Positions 8,243 to 16,657 of a DNA stretch of 64,000 bases are shown piece by piece (the stretch's first letter is position 1; each line of letters begins with the position of its first letter). A program made the translations under genes and the position numbers. The stretch is from Pedobacter metabolipauper (GTDB lineage Bacteria; Bacteroidota; Bacteroidia; Sphingobacteriales; Sphingobacteriaceae): positions 186,001-250,000 of the forward strand of contig NZ_SNYC01000004.1 of the NCBI RefSeq assembly GCF_004362715.1, in the 5' to 3' direction. The notes below the pieces were generated by a model. That model ran no database searches, had not been told where the DNA came from, and saw only the letters and a program-made list of their open reading frames with translations.

Positions 8243-10081
8243 ATGTGTGGAATAGTTGGTTACATTGGCTATAGAGAAGCCTGGCCTATAGTAATAAAAG
8301 GCTTAAAAAGATTAGAATACAGAGGTTACGACAGTGCAGGTATTGCACTTATAAATGAAGAAGGTCTGAATATTTATAAAAAGGCTGGAAAAGTTCAGGA
8401 ACTGGAAAATTTTGCCGAAGGAAAAAACCTGTCCGGTACAGCCGGTATAGGACACACCAGATGGGCAACCCATGGTGCACCGTCCGATCGCAATTCACAC
8501 CCGCACACTTCAAACAACGGAAAATTGAGCATCATTCACAATGGTATCATTGAGAACTATGCCACCTTAAAAGCAGAACTTGAGACCAGGGGACACACGT
8601 TCAAAAGTGATACCGATACCGAAGTATTGGTACATCTGATCGAAGAGATCTATAAAAATGAAAACACAGACCTTTTAGAAGCTGTTCGTCTGGCATTACA
8701 GGAAGTAAACGGTGCTTATGCCATTGTTTTGATGGACGAAGATCAGCCCGATCAGCTAATTGCAGCCAGAAAAGGCAGCCCTATGGTAATCGGTGTTGGA
8801 AAAGGCGAATACTTTATCGCTTCAGATGCTACTCCAATTGTGGAGTATACAAAGAATGTAGTCTATCTCAACGACAATGAGATTGCCTTTATAAAGCGGG
8901 ATGAACTACTGATCAAGCGTCTGGATAATGTAGTGCAAACCCCTTACATACAAGAATTAGAACTGAAACTCGAAATGCTTGAAAAAGGCGGTTATGAGCA
9001 TTTCATGCTTAAAGAAATTTTTGAGCAAACCCGCTCTATCAGGGACTGTATGCGCGGACGGATCAATACCCAGGAAGGATTGGTACAGCTTGGAGGCATC
9101 AAGGAATACGCAGACAAGCTTAAGAACATCGACCGGATCATTATAGTCGCCTGCGGCACATCGTGGCATGCAGGGCTTGTAGGAGAATACCTGATCGAAG
9201 AATATGCGAGGATCCCTGTCGAAGTGGAGTATGCCTCAGAATTCAGATACAGAAATCCGATCATTACAGAAAAAGATGTGGTCATCGCCATCTCTCAGTC
9301 CGGAGAAACAGCAGATACCATGGCCGCAATTGAGATGGCCAAAGAAAAAGGAGCAACCATATTTGGTGTATGTAATGTTGTTGGGGCATCTATACCCCGG
9401 TTAACACATGCAGGCGTTTACACGCATGCAGGGCCGGAAATCGGCGTTGCATCTACTAAGGCATTTACCGGGCAGGTTACAGTTTTGACCCTGATGGCAT
9501 TTTACATGGCCCAGCAAAAAGGTACACTTACCAATTCTAAACTTAGAGAACTGCTTACAGAACTGGACTGCATTCCGGATAAGATCCAGAAAGCCCTTGA
9601 ATCCAATGATCTGATCAAAGAGATCGCAAAAGTATTCAAGGATTCCAGGAACTGCCTGTTCCTGGGTAGAGGAAGTGGTTTCCCTGTGGCTTTAGAAGGC
9701 GCTTTAAAACTGAAAGAAATTTCCTACATCCATGCAGAAGGATATCCTGCTGCCGAAATGAAACATGGTCCAATTGCCTTAATCGATGAAGAAATGCCGG
9801 TAGTAGTTATTGCCACCAAAAATTCATCGTACGAAAAAGTGATCAGCAACATTCAGGAAGTCAAGGCGAGAAAAGGAATTGTCCTTGCTATTGTCACCGA
9901 GGGAGATGTAGAAGTACGGAAAATGGTCGATTACTGTATAGAGATTCCGGATGCAAGCGAAGCATTCCTGCCTTTATTGGCAACCATTCCTTTACAACTA
10001 TTGGCCTACCACATCGCCGTATTAAGAGATTGTAATGTAGATCAGCCCAGAAATCTGGCAAAATCTGTTACCGTAGAATAA
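8243..10081 (+). CDS. glmS: Glutamine-fructose-6-phosphate aminotransferase (isomerizing) GlmS
   Basis: Makes glucosamine-6-phosphate from fructose-6-phosphate and glutamine, the first step to UDP-GlcNAc for peptidoglycan and LPS. It is full length (612 residues). The N-terminal class II glutaminase domain has the nucleophile Cys2 (MCGIVGYIG), GHTRWATHG and HNGIIENY. Two SIS domains follow: ACGTSWHAG and ISQSGETADTMAA in the first, LGRGSGFPVALEGALKLKE in the second. The C-terminus DQPRNLAKSVTVE is the conserved active-site tail. No glmS ribozyme-like leader is evident in the 78-nt gap. It is preceded by a terminator and followed by a strong bidirectional one. Confidence 0.98.
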   Translation: MCGIVGYIGYREAWPIVIKGLKRLEYRGYDSAGIALINEEGLNIYKKAGKVQELENFAEGKNLSGTAGIGHTRWATHGAPSDRNSHPHTSNNGKLSIIHNGIIENYATLKAELETRGHTFKSDTDTEVLVHLIEEIYKNENTDLLEAVRLALQEVNGAYAIVLMDEDQPDQLIAARKGSPMVIGVGKGEYFIASDATPIVEYTKNVVYLNDNEIAFIKRDELLIKRLDNVVQTPYIQELELKLEMLEKGGYEHFMLKEIFEQTRSIRDCMRGRINTQEGLVQLGGIKEYADKLKNIDRIIIVACGTSWHAGLVGEYLIEEYARIPVEVEYASEFRYRNPIITEKDVVIAISQSGETADTMAAIEMAKEKGATIFGVCNVVGASIPRLTHAGVYTHAGPEIGVASTKAFTGQVTVLTLMAFYMAQQKGTLTNSKLRELLTELDCIPDKIQKALESNDLIKEIAKVFKDSRNCLFLGRGSGFPVALEGALKLKEISYIHAEGYPAAEMKHGPIALIDEEMPVVVIATKNSSYEKVISNIQEVKARKGIVLAIVTEGDVEVRKMVDYCIEIPDASEAFLPLLATIPLQLLAYHIAVLRDCNVDQPRNLAKSVTVE

Positions 10082-10086
10082 TATAT

Positions 10087-10119
10087 AGTATGCCGGGCTT
10101 AAATTAAGCCCGGCATACT
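10087..10119. terminator. Bidirectional terminator between glmS and ssb
   Basis: A perfect 14-bp stem: AGTATGCCGGGCTT (10087-10100) and AAGCCCGGCATACT (10106-10119) with loop AAATT. It sits between convergent glmS and ssb, with T/A-rich flanks on both sides. Confidence 0.85.
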
Positions 10120-10132
10120 TATTAAACCAATA

Positions 10133-10561
10133 TTAAAATGGCAGGTCGCCGTTGGTGTCTGCAGAATCCAGGTAATCTGTTTCCGCCTTAGGCGTCGCAT
10201 TCTCTGAAGTTACAGGTGTATTTTCGAAATCACTTTTCCTGCCTAGTATAGTGAAATTCTCAGCAACTACTTCCGTAACATATTTTTTAACCTTCTCACG
10301 GTCTTCAAAAGAGCGGGTACGTAATTTTCCCTCAATATAAACTAATTTTCCTTTCTGTAAATACTTAGAGGCTACTTCGGCTAAGCCACGCCACAAAACA
10401 ATGTTGTGCCACTCGGTCTGCTCAATTCTTTTACCATCCTTATTATACGTTTCTGATGTTGCCAATGGGAAACTGGCCACTGTTACACCACCATCTAAAT
10501 GTCTGACCTCAGGATCTTTCCCTAAATGCCCAACTAAAATAACTTTGTTAATACCTGACAT
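10133..10561 (-). CDS. ssb: Single-stranded DNA-binding protein
   Basis: Coats ssDNA in replication and repair. The 142-residue protein has the OB fold (MSGINKVILVGHLGKDPEVR, GVTVASFPLATSE, TEWHNIVLWRGLAEVASKYLQKG, VYIEGKLRTRSFEDREK; about 1-110) and a short flexible tail ending in the acidic tip DTNGDLPF, the protein-interaction motif of SSB. It lies 15 nt after mutY on the same strand, so the two may form a repair operon. Confidence 0.96.
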   Translation of the reverse strand: MSGINKVILVGHLGKDPEVRHLDGGVTVASFPLATSETYNKDGKRIEQTEWHNIVLWRGLAEVASKYLQKGKLVYIEGKLRTRSFEDREKVKKYVTEVVAENFTILGRKSDFENTPVTSENATPKAETDYLDSADTNGDLPF

Positions 10562-10576
10562 GAATTCTCGTTTTTA

Positions 10577-11626
10577 CTAATTTATTGAATAAGTACTCAT
10601 AAAATCGGTGATCACCTTTGGTTGCGGCAACTCGTCAAAATCAATCAACGAAACCCATTTTATATCTGTATTCAGTCTAAAGTTAATGATATAATTGTCT
10701 AAAGCAAAAAATTGAACATATATTGTTTGGTGAGTAAGCAAATGCTTCCTGCTAAACAGGGGTTTAAGCAAGCATTGAGAACCAAAGTTATTTTTTACAT
10801 CAGTTAAAAAAGATTCTCCAAGAGCAATATAATCAGCCGCTGTCTCGATTAAAGGAAAATCATAGAGCTCCTGCCACACATCTCCGGCACTCCGCTTCTT
10901 AACCATAATTTTATCGCCATCCCTGACTATAAAATAATTAAAGTACCGGGTACGTTTTTTTAAGGTCTTTACCTTAACCGGCAGTAAATTTACGTGGTTT
11001 GTATTTCTTGCACAACATCCCTCCTGAACCGGACAAGAAGGACAGTCAGGTGATTTAGGTTTACATTGCAAAGCACCAAACTCCATTATCGCCTGGTTAT
11101 AAACAGAAGCTTGCTGCCCAACGATCAGTGCTGTAGCAAGCGCCGCAAATTCTTTCTTGCCTCCGGTACTATTAATAGGCGTGGCAATACCAAAATACCT
11201 GGATAAGACCCGGAATACATTTCCGTCAAGAACCGGCTTTGATTCATTGGAGGAAAATGATGCGATTGCCGCAGCAGTATAATCACCAACACCCTTTAAA
11301 CGGATCAGATCTGCATAGGCCGTAGGAAAAATCCCATCATGCACATCCAAAACTTCCTTTGCCGTAATCAGCATATTTCTGCCCCGCGAATAATAACCAA
11401 GCCCCTGCCATAATTTTAATATCTGTGACTCGGTTGCTGCAGCAAAATCTGAAACCGTTGGATAACTGGATAAAAATCGGTTGAAATAAGGTAGCCCCTG
11501 TTCAACCCGGGTCTGCTGCAAGATAATTTCCGATAACCAGATCACATAAGCGTCCGTAGTATTTCGCCACGGAAGATCTCTTTTATGGACCAAATACCAT
11601 TTAATTATTTCATCTTGAAATGTCAT
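10577..11626 (-). CDS. mutY: A/G-specific adenine glycosylase MutY
   Basis: Removes adenine mispaired with 8-oxoguanine. Of 349 residues, the N-terminal catalytic domain has the HhH motif LKGVGDYTAAAIASF followed by the catalytic Asp in VLDGNVFRVLSR. The 4Fe-4S ligands are intact in CKPKSPDCPSCPVQEGC (C-x6-C-x2-C-x5-C). A C-terminal NUDIX-like domain (about 225-345) recognises 8-oxoG. I chose ATG at 11626 (MTFQDEIIKWY) over GTG at 11632 because a -7 element, TATTTTTG at 11632-11639, overlaps the upstream start; transcription would begin essentially at the ATG. Confidence 0.95.
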   Translation of the reverse strand: MTFQDEIIKWYLVHKRDLPWRNTTDAYVIWLSEIILQQTRVEQGLPYFNRFLSSYPTVSDFAAATESQILKLWQGLGYYSRGRNMLITAKEVLDVHDGIFPTAYADLIRLKGVGDYTAAAIASFSSNESKPVLDGNVFRVLSRYFGIATPINSTGGKKEFAALATALIVGQQASVYNQAIMEFGALQCKPKSPDCPSCPVQEGCCARNTNHVNLLPVKVKTLKKRTRYFNYFIVRDGDKIMVKKRSAGDVWQELYDFPLIETAADYIALGESFLTDVKNNFGSQCLLKPLFSRKHLLTHQTIYVQFFALDNYIINFRLNTDIKWVSLIDFDELPQPKVITDFMSTYSIN

Positions 11627-11737
11627 AAACACAAAAATACGACGTTAATACTTTGTTTTTTGGTAAAACTTGCAATTCGCTGATATAAGGTTAAACAAAT
11701 AAATCATCTTTTATTTTCCTATCTCATTAAAAAGCAA

Positions 11738-11745
11738 TACTTTTG
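11738..11745 (+). promoter_or_regulatory. Putative -7 element of the HU gene
   Basis: TACTTTTG matches TAnnTTTG; a TTTC stands 19 nt upstream in the -33 place. The start site would be near 11751, giving a leader of about 48 nt. Confidence 0.45.
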
Positions 11746-11798
11746 CAACCCCAAATCACTGATAAAAGTATTATACATATAAATAAATAATAGAGAAT

Positions 11799-12101
11799 AT
11801 GACTAAGGCAGATATTATTTCAGAAATATCAACGAAAACAGGAATTGAAAAGGTAGATGTGCAAGAAACCGTTGAGGCATTTTTCAAAGTGATCAAGAAC
11901 AGCATGATCGGCGGAGAAAATGTATATGTACGAGGTTTTGGTAGTTTTGTTGTAAAAAAGAGAGCGCAAAAAACCGCAAGAAATATTTCTAAAAACACTG
12001 CAATCATCATCCCGGAGCACTTTGTTCCAAGTTTTAAACCGGCAAAGGTTTTTGTTGACAAAGTAAAGAACAATTCAAAAAAAGTAAGCGTAGAAGCTTA
12101 A
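11799..12101 (+). CDS. HU-family DNA-binding protein
   Basis: A 100-residue histone-like protein: helical N-terminus MTKADIISEISTKTGIEKVDV, the VYVRGFGSFVVKKRAQKTARN beta-arm entrance (canonical HU signature GFGxFxxxxRxxRxxRNP), and a C-terminal extension rich in Lys (FVDKVKNNSKKVSVEA). The arm has TARNISKNTAIIIPEHFVPSFKPAK, a common Bacteroidota HU variant where the tip P is changed. It compacts and bends DNA non-specifically. It is the first gene of a likely operon; the TPR gene starts 6 nt later. Confidence 0.93.
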   Translation: MTKADIISEISTKTGIEKVDVQETVEAFFKVIKNSMIGGENVYVRGFGSFVVKKRAQKTARNISKNTAIIIPEHFVPSFKPAKVFVDKVKNNSKKVSVEA

Positions 12102-12107
12102 TTAGTT

Positions 12108-12974
12108 ATGCTGAACAGTATCCGGTCAAAACAGATAATCACCATTGGAGCAATTGTATTGCTTATAGGGTTTCTGTTTACACGGGATATAAAAGGTTTA
12201 GTAAAACCTAAGGAAGATAAAGCAAGTGCCCCCGCAGCCGGACAAATGACAACCGATCAACCTGCCCTGATTAATCTGGCAGAAGTTTCAGCAACAGCGA
12301 AAAACACGATCAATGCGAGTCTGGCTGCTGAGATCAACCTACTGGAGAACGACTTCAATGCAGCAGCAGAAAATGATAAAACTGCCTTTGCTAAACAGCT
12401 CGCTCAAAAATGGGATGATTTGGAACAAACGGTTCCAAGTGCACTATATCTGGAAATCATTGCCAGCAAAGAACAAAACCTCAATAACTGGTTAGTTACC
12501 GGAGATAAGTTCATGAAAGCATTTGATAATACGCGTGATTCTATATTGCAGCCGGCATTGTTACAAAAAGCAAATGTTGCTTATACCAATGCAATGCGTA
12601 TAGACTCCACAAGCTCAGATGCCAAAACCGGCCTTGGAATAACAATTGTTGATGGTATGGGAATGCCAATGCAAGGAATTGCGATGCTGATGGATGTGGT
12701 AAAAAAAGACCCGAAGAATTTAAAAGCAAATATGAGCTTAGGCACTTTTGCAATTAAATCTGGACAGTTTGATAAAGCAATCGTCCGTTTCACGGATATC
12801 ATTGCAATTAAACCTTCACCAGACGCTTATTTTTACCTGGCTACGGCTTACGAAAACATGGGCAAGACGACTGAAGCTATTGATGCTTATAAGAACAGTA
12901 AAAAACTTGCTGCAAATGCAACACTGTCTAAATTTATTGACGACAAAGTAATTGAGTTGCAGCGAAAAAAATAA
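12108..12974 (+). CDS. Membrane-anchored TPR protein
   Basis: A 288-residue protein with an N-terminal membrane segment (about 10-24, IITIGAIVLLIGFLFTRDI) but no signal cleavage site, so probably anchored in the inner membrane with the rest in the periplasm. The C-terminal half has TPR-like helix pairs, for example ANVAYTNAMRIDSTSSDAKT, LKANMSLGTFAIKSGQFDKA and PDAYFYLATAYENMGKTTEA. TPRs bind other proteins; the partner is unknown. The gene sits between HU and the small basic peptide/RNase G genes. Confidence 0.75.
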   Translation: MLNSIRSKQIITIGAIVLLIGFLFTRDIKGLVKPKEDKASAPAAGQMTTDQPALINLAEVSATAKNTINASLAAEINLLENDFNAAAENDKTAFAKQLAQKWDDLEQTVPSALYLEIIASKEQNLNNWLVTGDKFMKAFDNTRDSILQPALLQKANVAYTNAMRIDSTSSDAKTGLGITIVDGMGMPMQGIAMLMDVVKKDPKNLKANMSLGTFAIKSGQFDKAIVRFTDIIAIKPSPDAYFYLATAYENMGKTTEAIDAYKNSKKLAANATLSKFIDDKVIELQRKK

Positions 12975-13010
12975 TAAACAGATTATAAAAATATTTAAAA
13001 ATTTAAGATT

Positions 13011-13100
13011 ATGCCAAGTGGTAAAAAAAGAAAAAGACATAAAATGGCTACACATAAACGTAAAAAACGTTTAAGAAAAAACAGACATAAGAAAAAATAG
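13011..13100 (+). CDS. 29-residue highly basic protein, AURKAIP1/COX24-like
   Basis: ATG to TAG gives 29 residues, 18 of them Lys or Arg: it starts MPSGKKRKRHKMATHKRKKR and ends RHKKK. Very similar short proteins are conserved in Bacteroidota and annotated as AURKAIP1/COX24 domain proteins; that domain forms the basic C-terminus of mitochondrial ribosomal protein mS38. A role as a tiny ribosome-associated protein is therefore likely but inferred. It lies 36 nt after the TPR gene and just before a terminator-like hairpin and RNase G. The A-rich sequence before the ATG fits Bacteroidota initiation. Confidence 0.8.
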   Translation: MPSGKKRKRHKMATHKRKKRLRKNRHKKK

Positions 13101-13116
13101 TTTTTCCTAATGTATT

Positions 13117-13174
13117 GCAAACAATTAAGGCTTGGATTATTCCTGGCCTTAATTGTTGTTTGCAGTGTTTTTTT
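13117..13174 (+). terminator. Terminator/attenuator between the basic peptide gene and rng
   Basis: Arms GCAAACAATTAAGGC (13117-13131) and GCCTTAATTGTTGTTTGC (13146-13163) pair with a 3-nt bulge, followed by a T7 tract (13168-13174). It separates the strongly expressed-looking upstream genes from rng, 45 nt later. Confidence 0.75.
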
Positions 13175-13219
13175 ATTGTCCATGTGTTAATAAGGCATTT
13201 GCCTTAAAATCTGTAGCTT

Positions 13220-14770
13220 TTGGTAAAAGAACTAATTATAGATTCCTCTCCGTTGGGAGTAACCATAGCTTTAATTGAAGATAAACAGCTTGTAGAACTT
13301 CATAAAGAACAGATCAATAACAACTACGCCGTTGGCGATATTTATTTAGGCCGCATAAAGAAAATTATGCCAGGACTAAATGCTGCATTTGTTGATGTTG
13401 GTTACGAAAAAGATGCATTCCTGCATTATTTTGATCTTGGTCCGCAAGTACAATCTTTAATAAAGCTTACTAAAATTAAGCGTAATGGCTCCGTTAATGG
13501 CACTCTATTGGATAATTTCAAGCTGGAAAGTGACATTAATAAGGCCGGTAAAATATCCGAAGTAGTCAGTAAAAATCTTATCCTTCCTGTTCAGATAGCC
13601 AAAGAACCTATCTCAACAAAAGGCCCTAGATTAAGTTCAGACCTTTCCATCGCAGGGCGCTATATTGTCCTCGTCCCCTTTTCTAATGTAATCTCGATTT
13701 CCAAAAAAATTAAGAGCAATACAGAACGCAATCGTCTTAAAAAGATTATTGAAAGTATTAAGCCCAAAAATTTTGGTGTCATCATTAGAACGGTTTCAGA
13801 AGGTAAAGGTGTAGCCGAACTTCAAAAAGACCTTTTAGACTCGGTCACTAAATGGGAAAACTTTATTAAAAAGTTACCCGATGCAGAACCTTCTAAACGT
13901 GTTTGGGGAGAAATGGATAGAACGTCCACACTGATCCGTGATATTTTAAGTACCGACTTCACAAATGTGTATGTCAATGATCCGAATCTTTTCGAAGATA
14001 TCAAATCATATGTACACGAGATCTCTCCGGAAATGGAAAAGATCGTTAAACTTTATAAACATAAAGAGCCAATCTTTGAGCATTTCAGCATTGAAAAGCA
14101 AATCAAGAACTCTTTCGGTAAAACCGTAAACTTAGCCGGTGGCGCATACCTTGTTGTCGAACACACAGAAGCACTCCATGTGATCGATGTAAATAGCGGA
14201 AACCGCACAGCAAGTAAAGAAAACCAGGAAGAGAATGCACTGCAGGTCAATAAAGAGGCGGCTAAAGAAATTGCCCGTCAGCTTCGTCTGCGTGATATGG
14301 GAGGTATAGTGGTAATCGATTTCATCGATATGCATAAACCTGTAAACCGTAAGATGCTATTTGATTATCTGAAAGATCTCATGCTGCTTGATCGTGCTAA
14401 ACATACCATATTACCTCCAAGTAAATTTGGTCTTGTTCAGATCACCCGTCAGCGTGTAAGGCCTGAAATGAATATCGTTACCAGTGAAAAATGCCCTACC
14501 TGTGATGGCACAGGAGAAATTAAGGCCAGTATTGTATTGATGGACGACATTGAGAATAATCTGACCTATATTTTGCAAGAGCAAAATGAAAAAAATATTA
14601 CGCTTTGTGTTCATCCGTATATCGAAGCATTTATCAATAAAGGGCTCGTTTCTTTGAAATGGAAATGGTTCTTTAAATTCGGTCAGCGAATTAAAATTAA
14701 GCCGGTATCGTCTTATAACCTGACAGAGTTCCACTTCCTTTCTTCAAAAGACGAAGAAATTAAATTGTAA
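13220..14770 (+). CDS. rng: Ribonuclease G (RNase E/G family)
   Basis: Endoribonuclease of rRNA maturation and mRNA decay. The start is TTG (MVKELIIDSSPLG), the usual N-terminus of Bacteroidota Rng; 516 residues is normal. The S1 domain (about 35-120) shows VGDIYLGRIKKIMPGLNAAFVDVGYEKDAFLH with an insertion. The DNase I-like catalytic part has the Mg ligands in HVIDVNSGN and GGIVVIDFIDM, and the Zn-link CPTCDGTGE gives the tetramerisation cysteines. No RNase E-type C-terminal scaffold is present. Confidence 0.95.
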   Translation: MVKELIIDSSPLGVTIALIEDKQLVELHKEQINNNYAVGDIYLGRIKKIMPGLNAAFVDVGYEKDAFLHYFDLGPQVQSLIKLTKIKRNGSVNGTLLDNFKLESDINKAGKISEVVSKNLILPVQIAKEPISTKGPRLSSDLSIAGRYIVLVPFSNVISISKKIKSNTERNRLKKIIESIKPKNFGVIIRTVSEGKGVAELQKDLLDSVTKWENFIKKLPDAEPSKRVWGEMDRTSTLIRDILSTDFTNVYVNDPNLFEDIKSYVHEISPEMEKIVKLYKHKEPIFEHFSIEKQIKNSFGKTVNLAGGAYLVVEHTEALHVIDVNSGNRTASKENQEENALQVNKEAAKEIARQLRLRDMGGIVVIDFIDMHKPVNRKMLFDYLKDLMLLDRAKHTILPPSKFGLVQITRQRVRPEMNIVTSEKCPTCDGTGEIKASIVLMDDIENNLTYILQEQNEKNITLCVHPYIEAFINKGLVSLKWKWFFKFGQRIKIKPVSSYNLTEFHFLSSKDEEIKL

Positions 14771-14793
14771 ACGTATACGTTCTAAGGAATTTA

Positions 14794-14832
14794 ACAGCCC
14801 TGATTCTAAACAAATCAGGGCTGTTTCTTTTA
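14794..14832 (+). terminator. Terminator after rng
   Basis: Perfect 12-bp stem, ACAGCCCTGATT (14794-14805) and AATCAGGGCTGT (14813-14824), 7-nt loop, followed by TTTCTTTTAA. Confidence 0.85.
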
Positions 14833-14943
14833 ATATCAATTAGTAAGTATTTTAAAATAAGCCTTAAACTTTGCCGGAATTAAATCTAAATTCGTACGGC
14901 ATTCGTGCATAACATCCCGGTAAAACCATTAAAATTAAATCAA

Positions 14944-16320
14944 TTGGCAAAAAGTAAATCAGCATATTTCTGTCAGAGCTGTGGCTACGAATCCGCAAAG
15001 TGGCTCGGCAGGTGCCCCTCATGCAATCAATGGAATACTTTTGTAGAAGAGGTTGTAGAGAAATCTGCTGCTAAAGTACCATCCTGGAAAAGTGATAGCG
15101 GCACATCGAGAGCAAGTAAACCCACCAGGGTTGACAACATCCAGTCCATCAGCGAAGAGCGCGTATTAAGCGGAGATCAGGAACTGGACAGGGTGCTTGG
15201 CGGAGGTATAGTCGCAGGATCCGTTATATTGATCGGCGGCGAACCAGGGATTGGTAAATCCACACTAATGCTCCAGCTGGCCCTGAACATCCCCGGAAAA
15301 AAAATACTATACATTTCCGGAGAAGAAAGTGAGCAGCAGATTAAAATGCGGGCAGAGCGGATCACCAATTCACCAAAGGCAGAGTGCTACATCTTAACGG
15401 AAACATCAACCCAAAATATATTCAAACAGATTGAGTCCCTGGAACCTGACATGATCATTGTCGATTCTATACAGACCCTTCACTCTGCTCATATAGAATC
15501 AACACCAGGCAGCGTTTCACAGATCAGGGAATGCACTGCAGAATTGTTAAAATTTGCCAAAGAAACAGATACCCCTGTATTTTTAATCGGCCACATCACG
15601 AAAGATGGAACTATAGCAGGACCTAAGATACTGGAACATATGGTAGACACCGTATTGCAGTTTGAGGGAGACAGGCATCATGTGTACAGGATATTACGCT
15701 CTATTAAAAATCGCTTTGGTGCAGCCGCAGAACTTGGAATCTATGCCATGCATGGAAACGGGCTCAGACAAGTATCTAATCCATCAGAGATCTTATTATC
15801 ACAGCGCGATGAAGAACTAAGCGGAATAGCCATATCAGCAACTTTAGAAGGCGCCAGACCCATGCTCATAGAAACCCAGGCATTGGTTAGTGCCGCAGCA
15901 TACGGAACGCCTCAGCGGTCTTCAAATGGCTTTGACACCAAACGAATGAATATGCTTCTTGCCGTACTTGAAAAAAGATGCGGTTTCAGATTAAGCACAA
16001 GAGACGTTTTTCTGAATATTGCCGGCGGCATCAAAGTAGAAGATCCTGCCATAGATCTCGCCATCCTGGTTGCAATCATCTCCTCCCATGAGGATATATT
16101 CATTTCATCAAAAATTTGCTTCGCAGCAGAAGTAGGTCTTTCAGGAGAGATCAGGGCCGTAAACCGGATCGAACAACGGATCTCTGAAGCAGAGAAACTT
16201 GGCTTCGAAAGAATCTTTATTTCAAACTATAACCTGAAAGGGCTTGTAAGAGATAAGTTTAAAATTGAGATTACAGCAGTAAGTAAAATTGAAGATGTTT
16301 TCTCCCTCCTTTTTGGATAA
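14944..16320 (+). CDS. radA: DNA repair protein RadA (Sms)
   Basis: RecA-related branch-migration helicase. I chose the TTG at 14944, giving MAKSKSAYFC and 458 residues, as in E. coli RadA (about 460); a GTG at 14905 is in frame but adds 13 residues with no family counterpart. The N-terminal zinc finger is C-x2-C...C-x2-C (CQSCGYESAKWLGRCPSC). Walker A is GGEPGIGKST, Walker B is DMIIVDSIQT, and the RadA-specific KNRFG motif occurs in SIKNRFGAAAELG. The C-terminal Lon-like domain (about 285-455) has GGIKVEDPAIDLAI and lacks a protease dyad as usual. Confidence 0.95.
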   Translation: MAKSKSAYFCQSCGYESAKWLGRCPSCNQWNTFVEEVVEKSAAKVPSWKSDSGTSRASKPTRVDNIQSISEERVLSGDQELDRVLGGGIVAGSVILIGGEPGIGKSTLMLQLALNIPGKKILYISGEESEQQIKMRAERITNSPKAECYILTETSTQNIFKQIESLEPDMIIVDSIQTLHSAHIESTPGSVSQIRECTAELLKFAKETDTPVFLIGHITKDGTIAGPKILEHMVDTVLQFEGDRHHVYRILRSIKNRFGAAAELGIYAMHGNGLRQVSNPSEILLSQRDEELSGIAISATLEGARPMLIETQALVSAAAYGTPQRSSNGFDTKRMNMLLAVLEKRCGFRLSTRDVFLNIAGGIKVEDPAIDLAILVAIISSHEDIFISSKICFAAEVGLSGEIRAVNRIEQRISEAEKLGFERIFISNYNLKGLVRDKFKIEITAVSKIEDVFSLLFG

Positions 16321-16542
16321 TCCAATTTTAATTTGAAGACCCGTGCAATTTTAAGAGTTATTCTCCACACAGTGTGGAAGTAATTTCCACCTATAAAAAA
16401 TAGCTTATTTCCACATCAAAACGCAATTCACTGTTTATAAGCACTTTAATAAAAAATAAATATAAAATAAATTCTGGCAAGCTAATTGCATTAATGAAAT
16501 CGCTATATGCATTTATGTAAATAGCTAACAATAGGGATGATT
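16321..16542. other. AT-rich intergenic stretch with DnaA-box-like words
   Basis: No ORF is visible between radA and the next gene (337 bp). It contains TTCTCCACA (16361-16369), one mismatch from the DnaA box TTATCCACA, inside an odd palindrome TCCACAC-A-GTGTGGA (16364-16378). TTTCCAC recurs at 16384-16390 and 16408-16414, and again at 16588-16594. A very AT-rich run follows at about 16445-16480. The arrangement resembles a DnaA-binding region, but the boxes are degenerate and no strand switch occurs here. Confidence 0.3.
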
Positions 16543-16577
16543 ATCCTCGTTATCGTCAGGTAACGAGGATTTTTTTT
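16543..16577 (+). terminator. Rho-independent terminator upstream of the DUF4920 gene
   Basis: ATCCTCGTTA (16543-16552) and TAACGAGGAT (16561-16570), 8-nt loop, then T7. It lies 220 nt past the radA stop, so it either ends a long radA 3' UTR or a small RNA arising in the gap. Confidence 0.8.
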
Positions 16578-16657
16578 ACAGAAAGATTTTCCACTTTAAA
16601 AATATTATAGATATTTTTACATCTTCAATATTTAGATTCATTTTAAACAACGAACAT

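Noticed and set aside
13220..13222. TTG start of rng read as a possible misassembly of an ATG
   Set aside because: The TTG directly precedes VKELIIDSS, the usual Rng N-terminus, and TTG starts recur in this window.
14905..14943. Longer RadA from GTG 14905
   Set aside because: The 13 extra residues have no family counterpart, while TTG 14944 gives the usual MAK...-C start and length.
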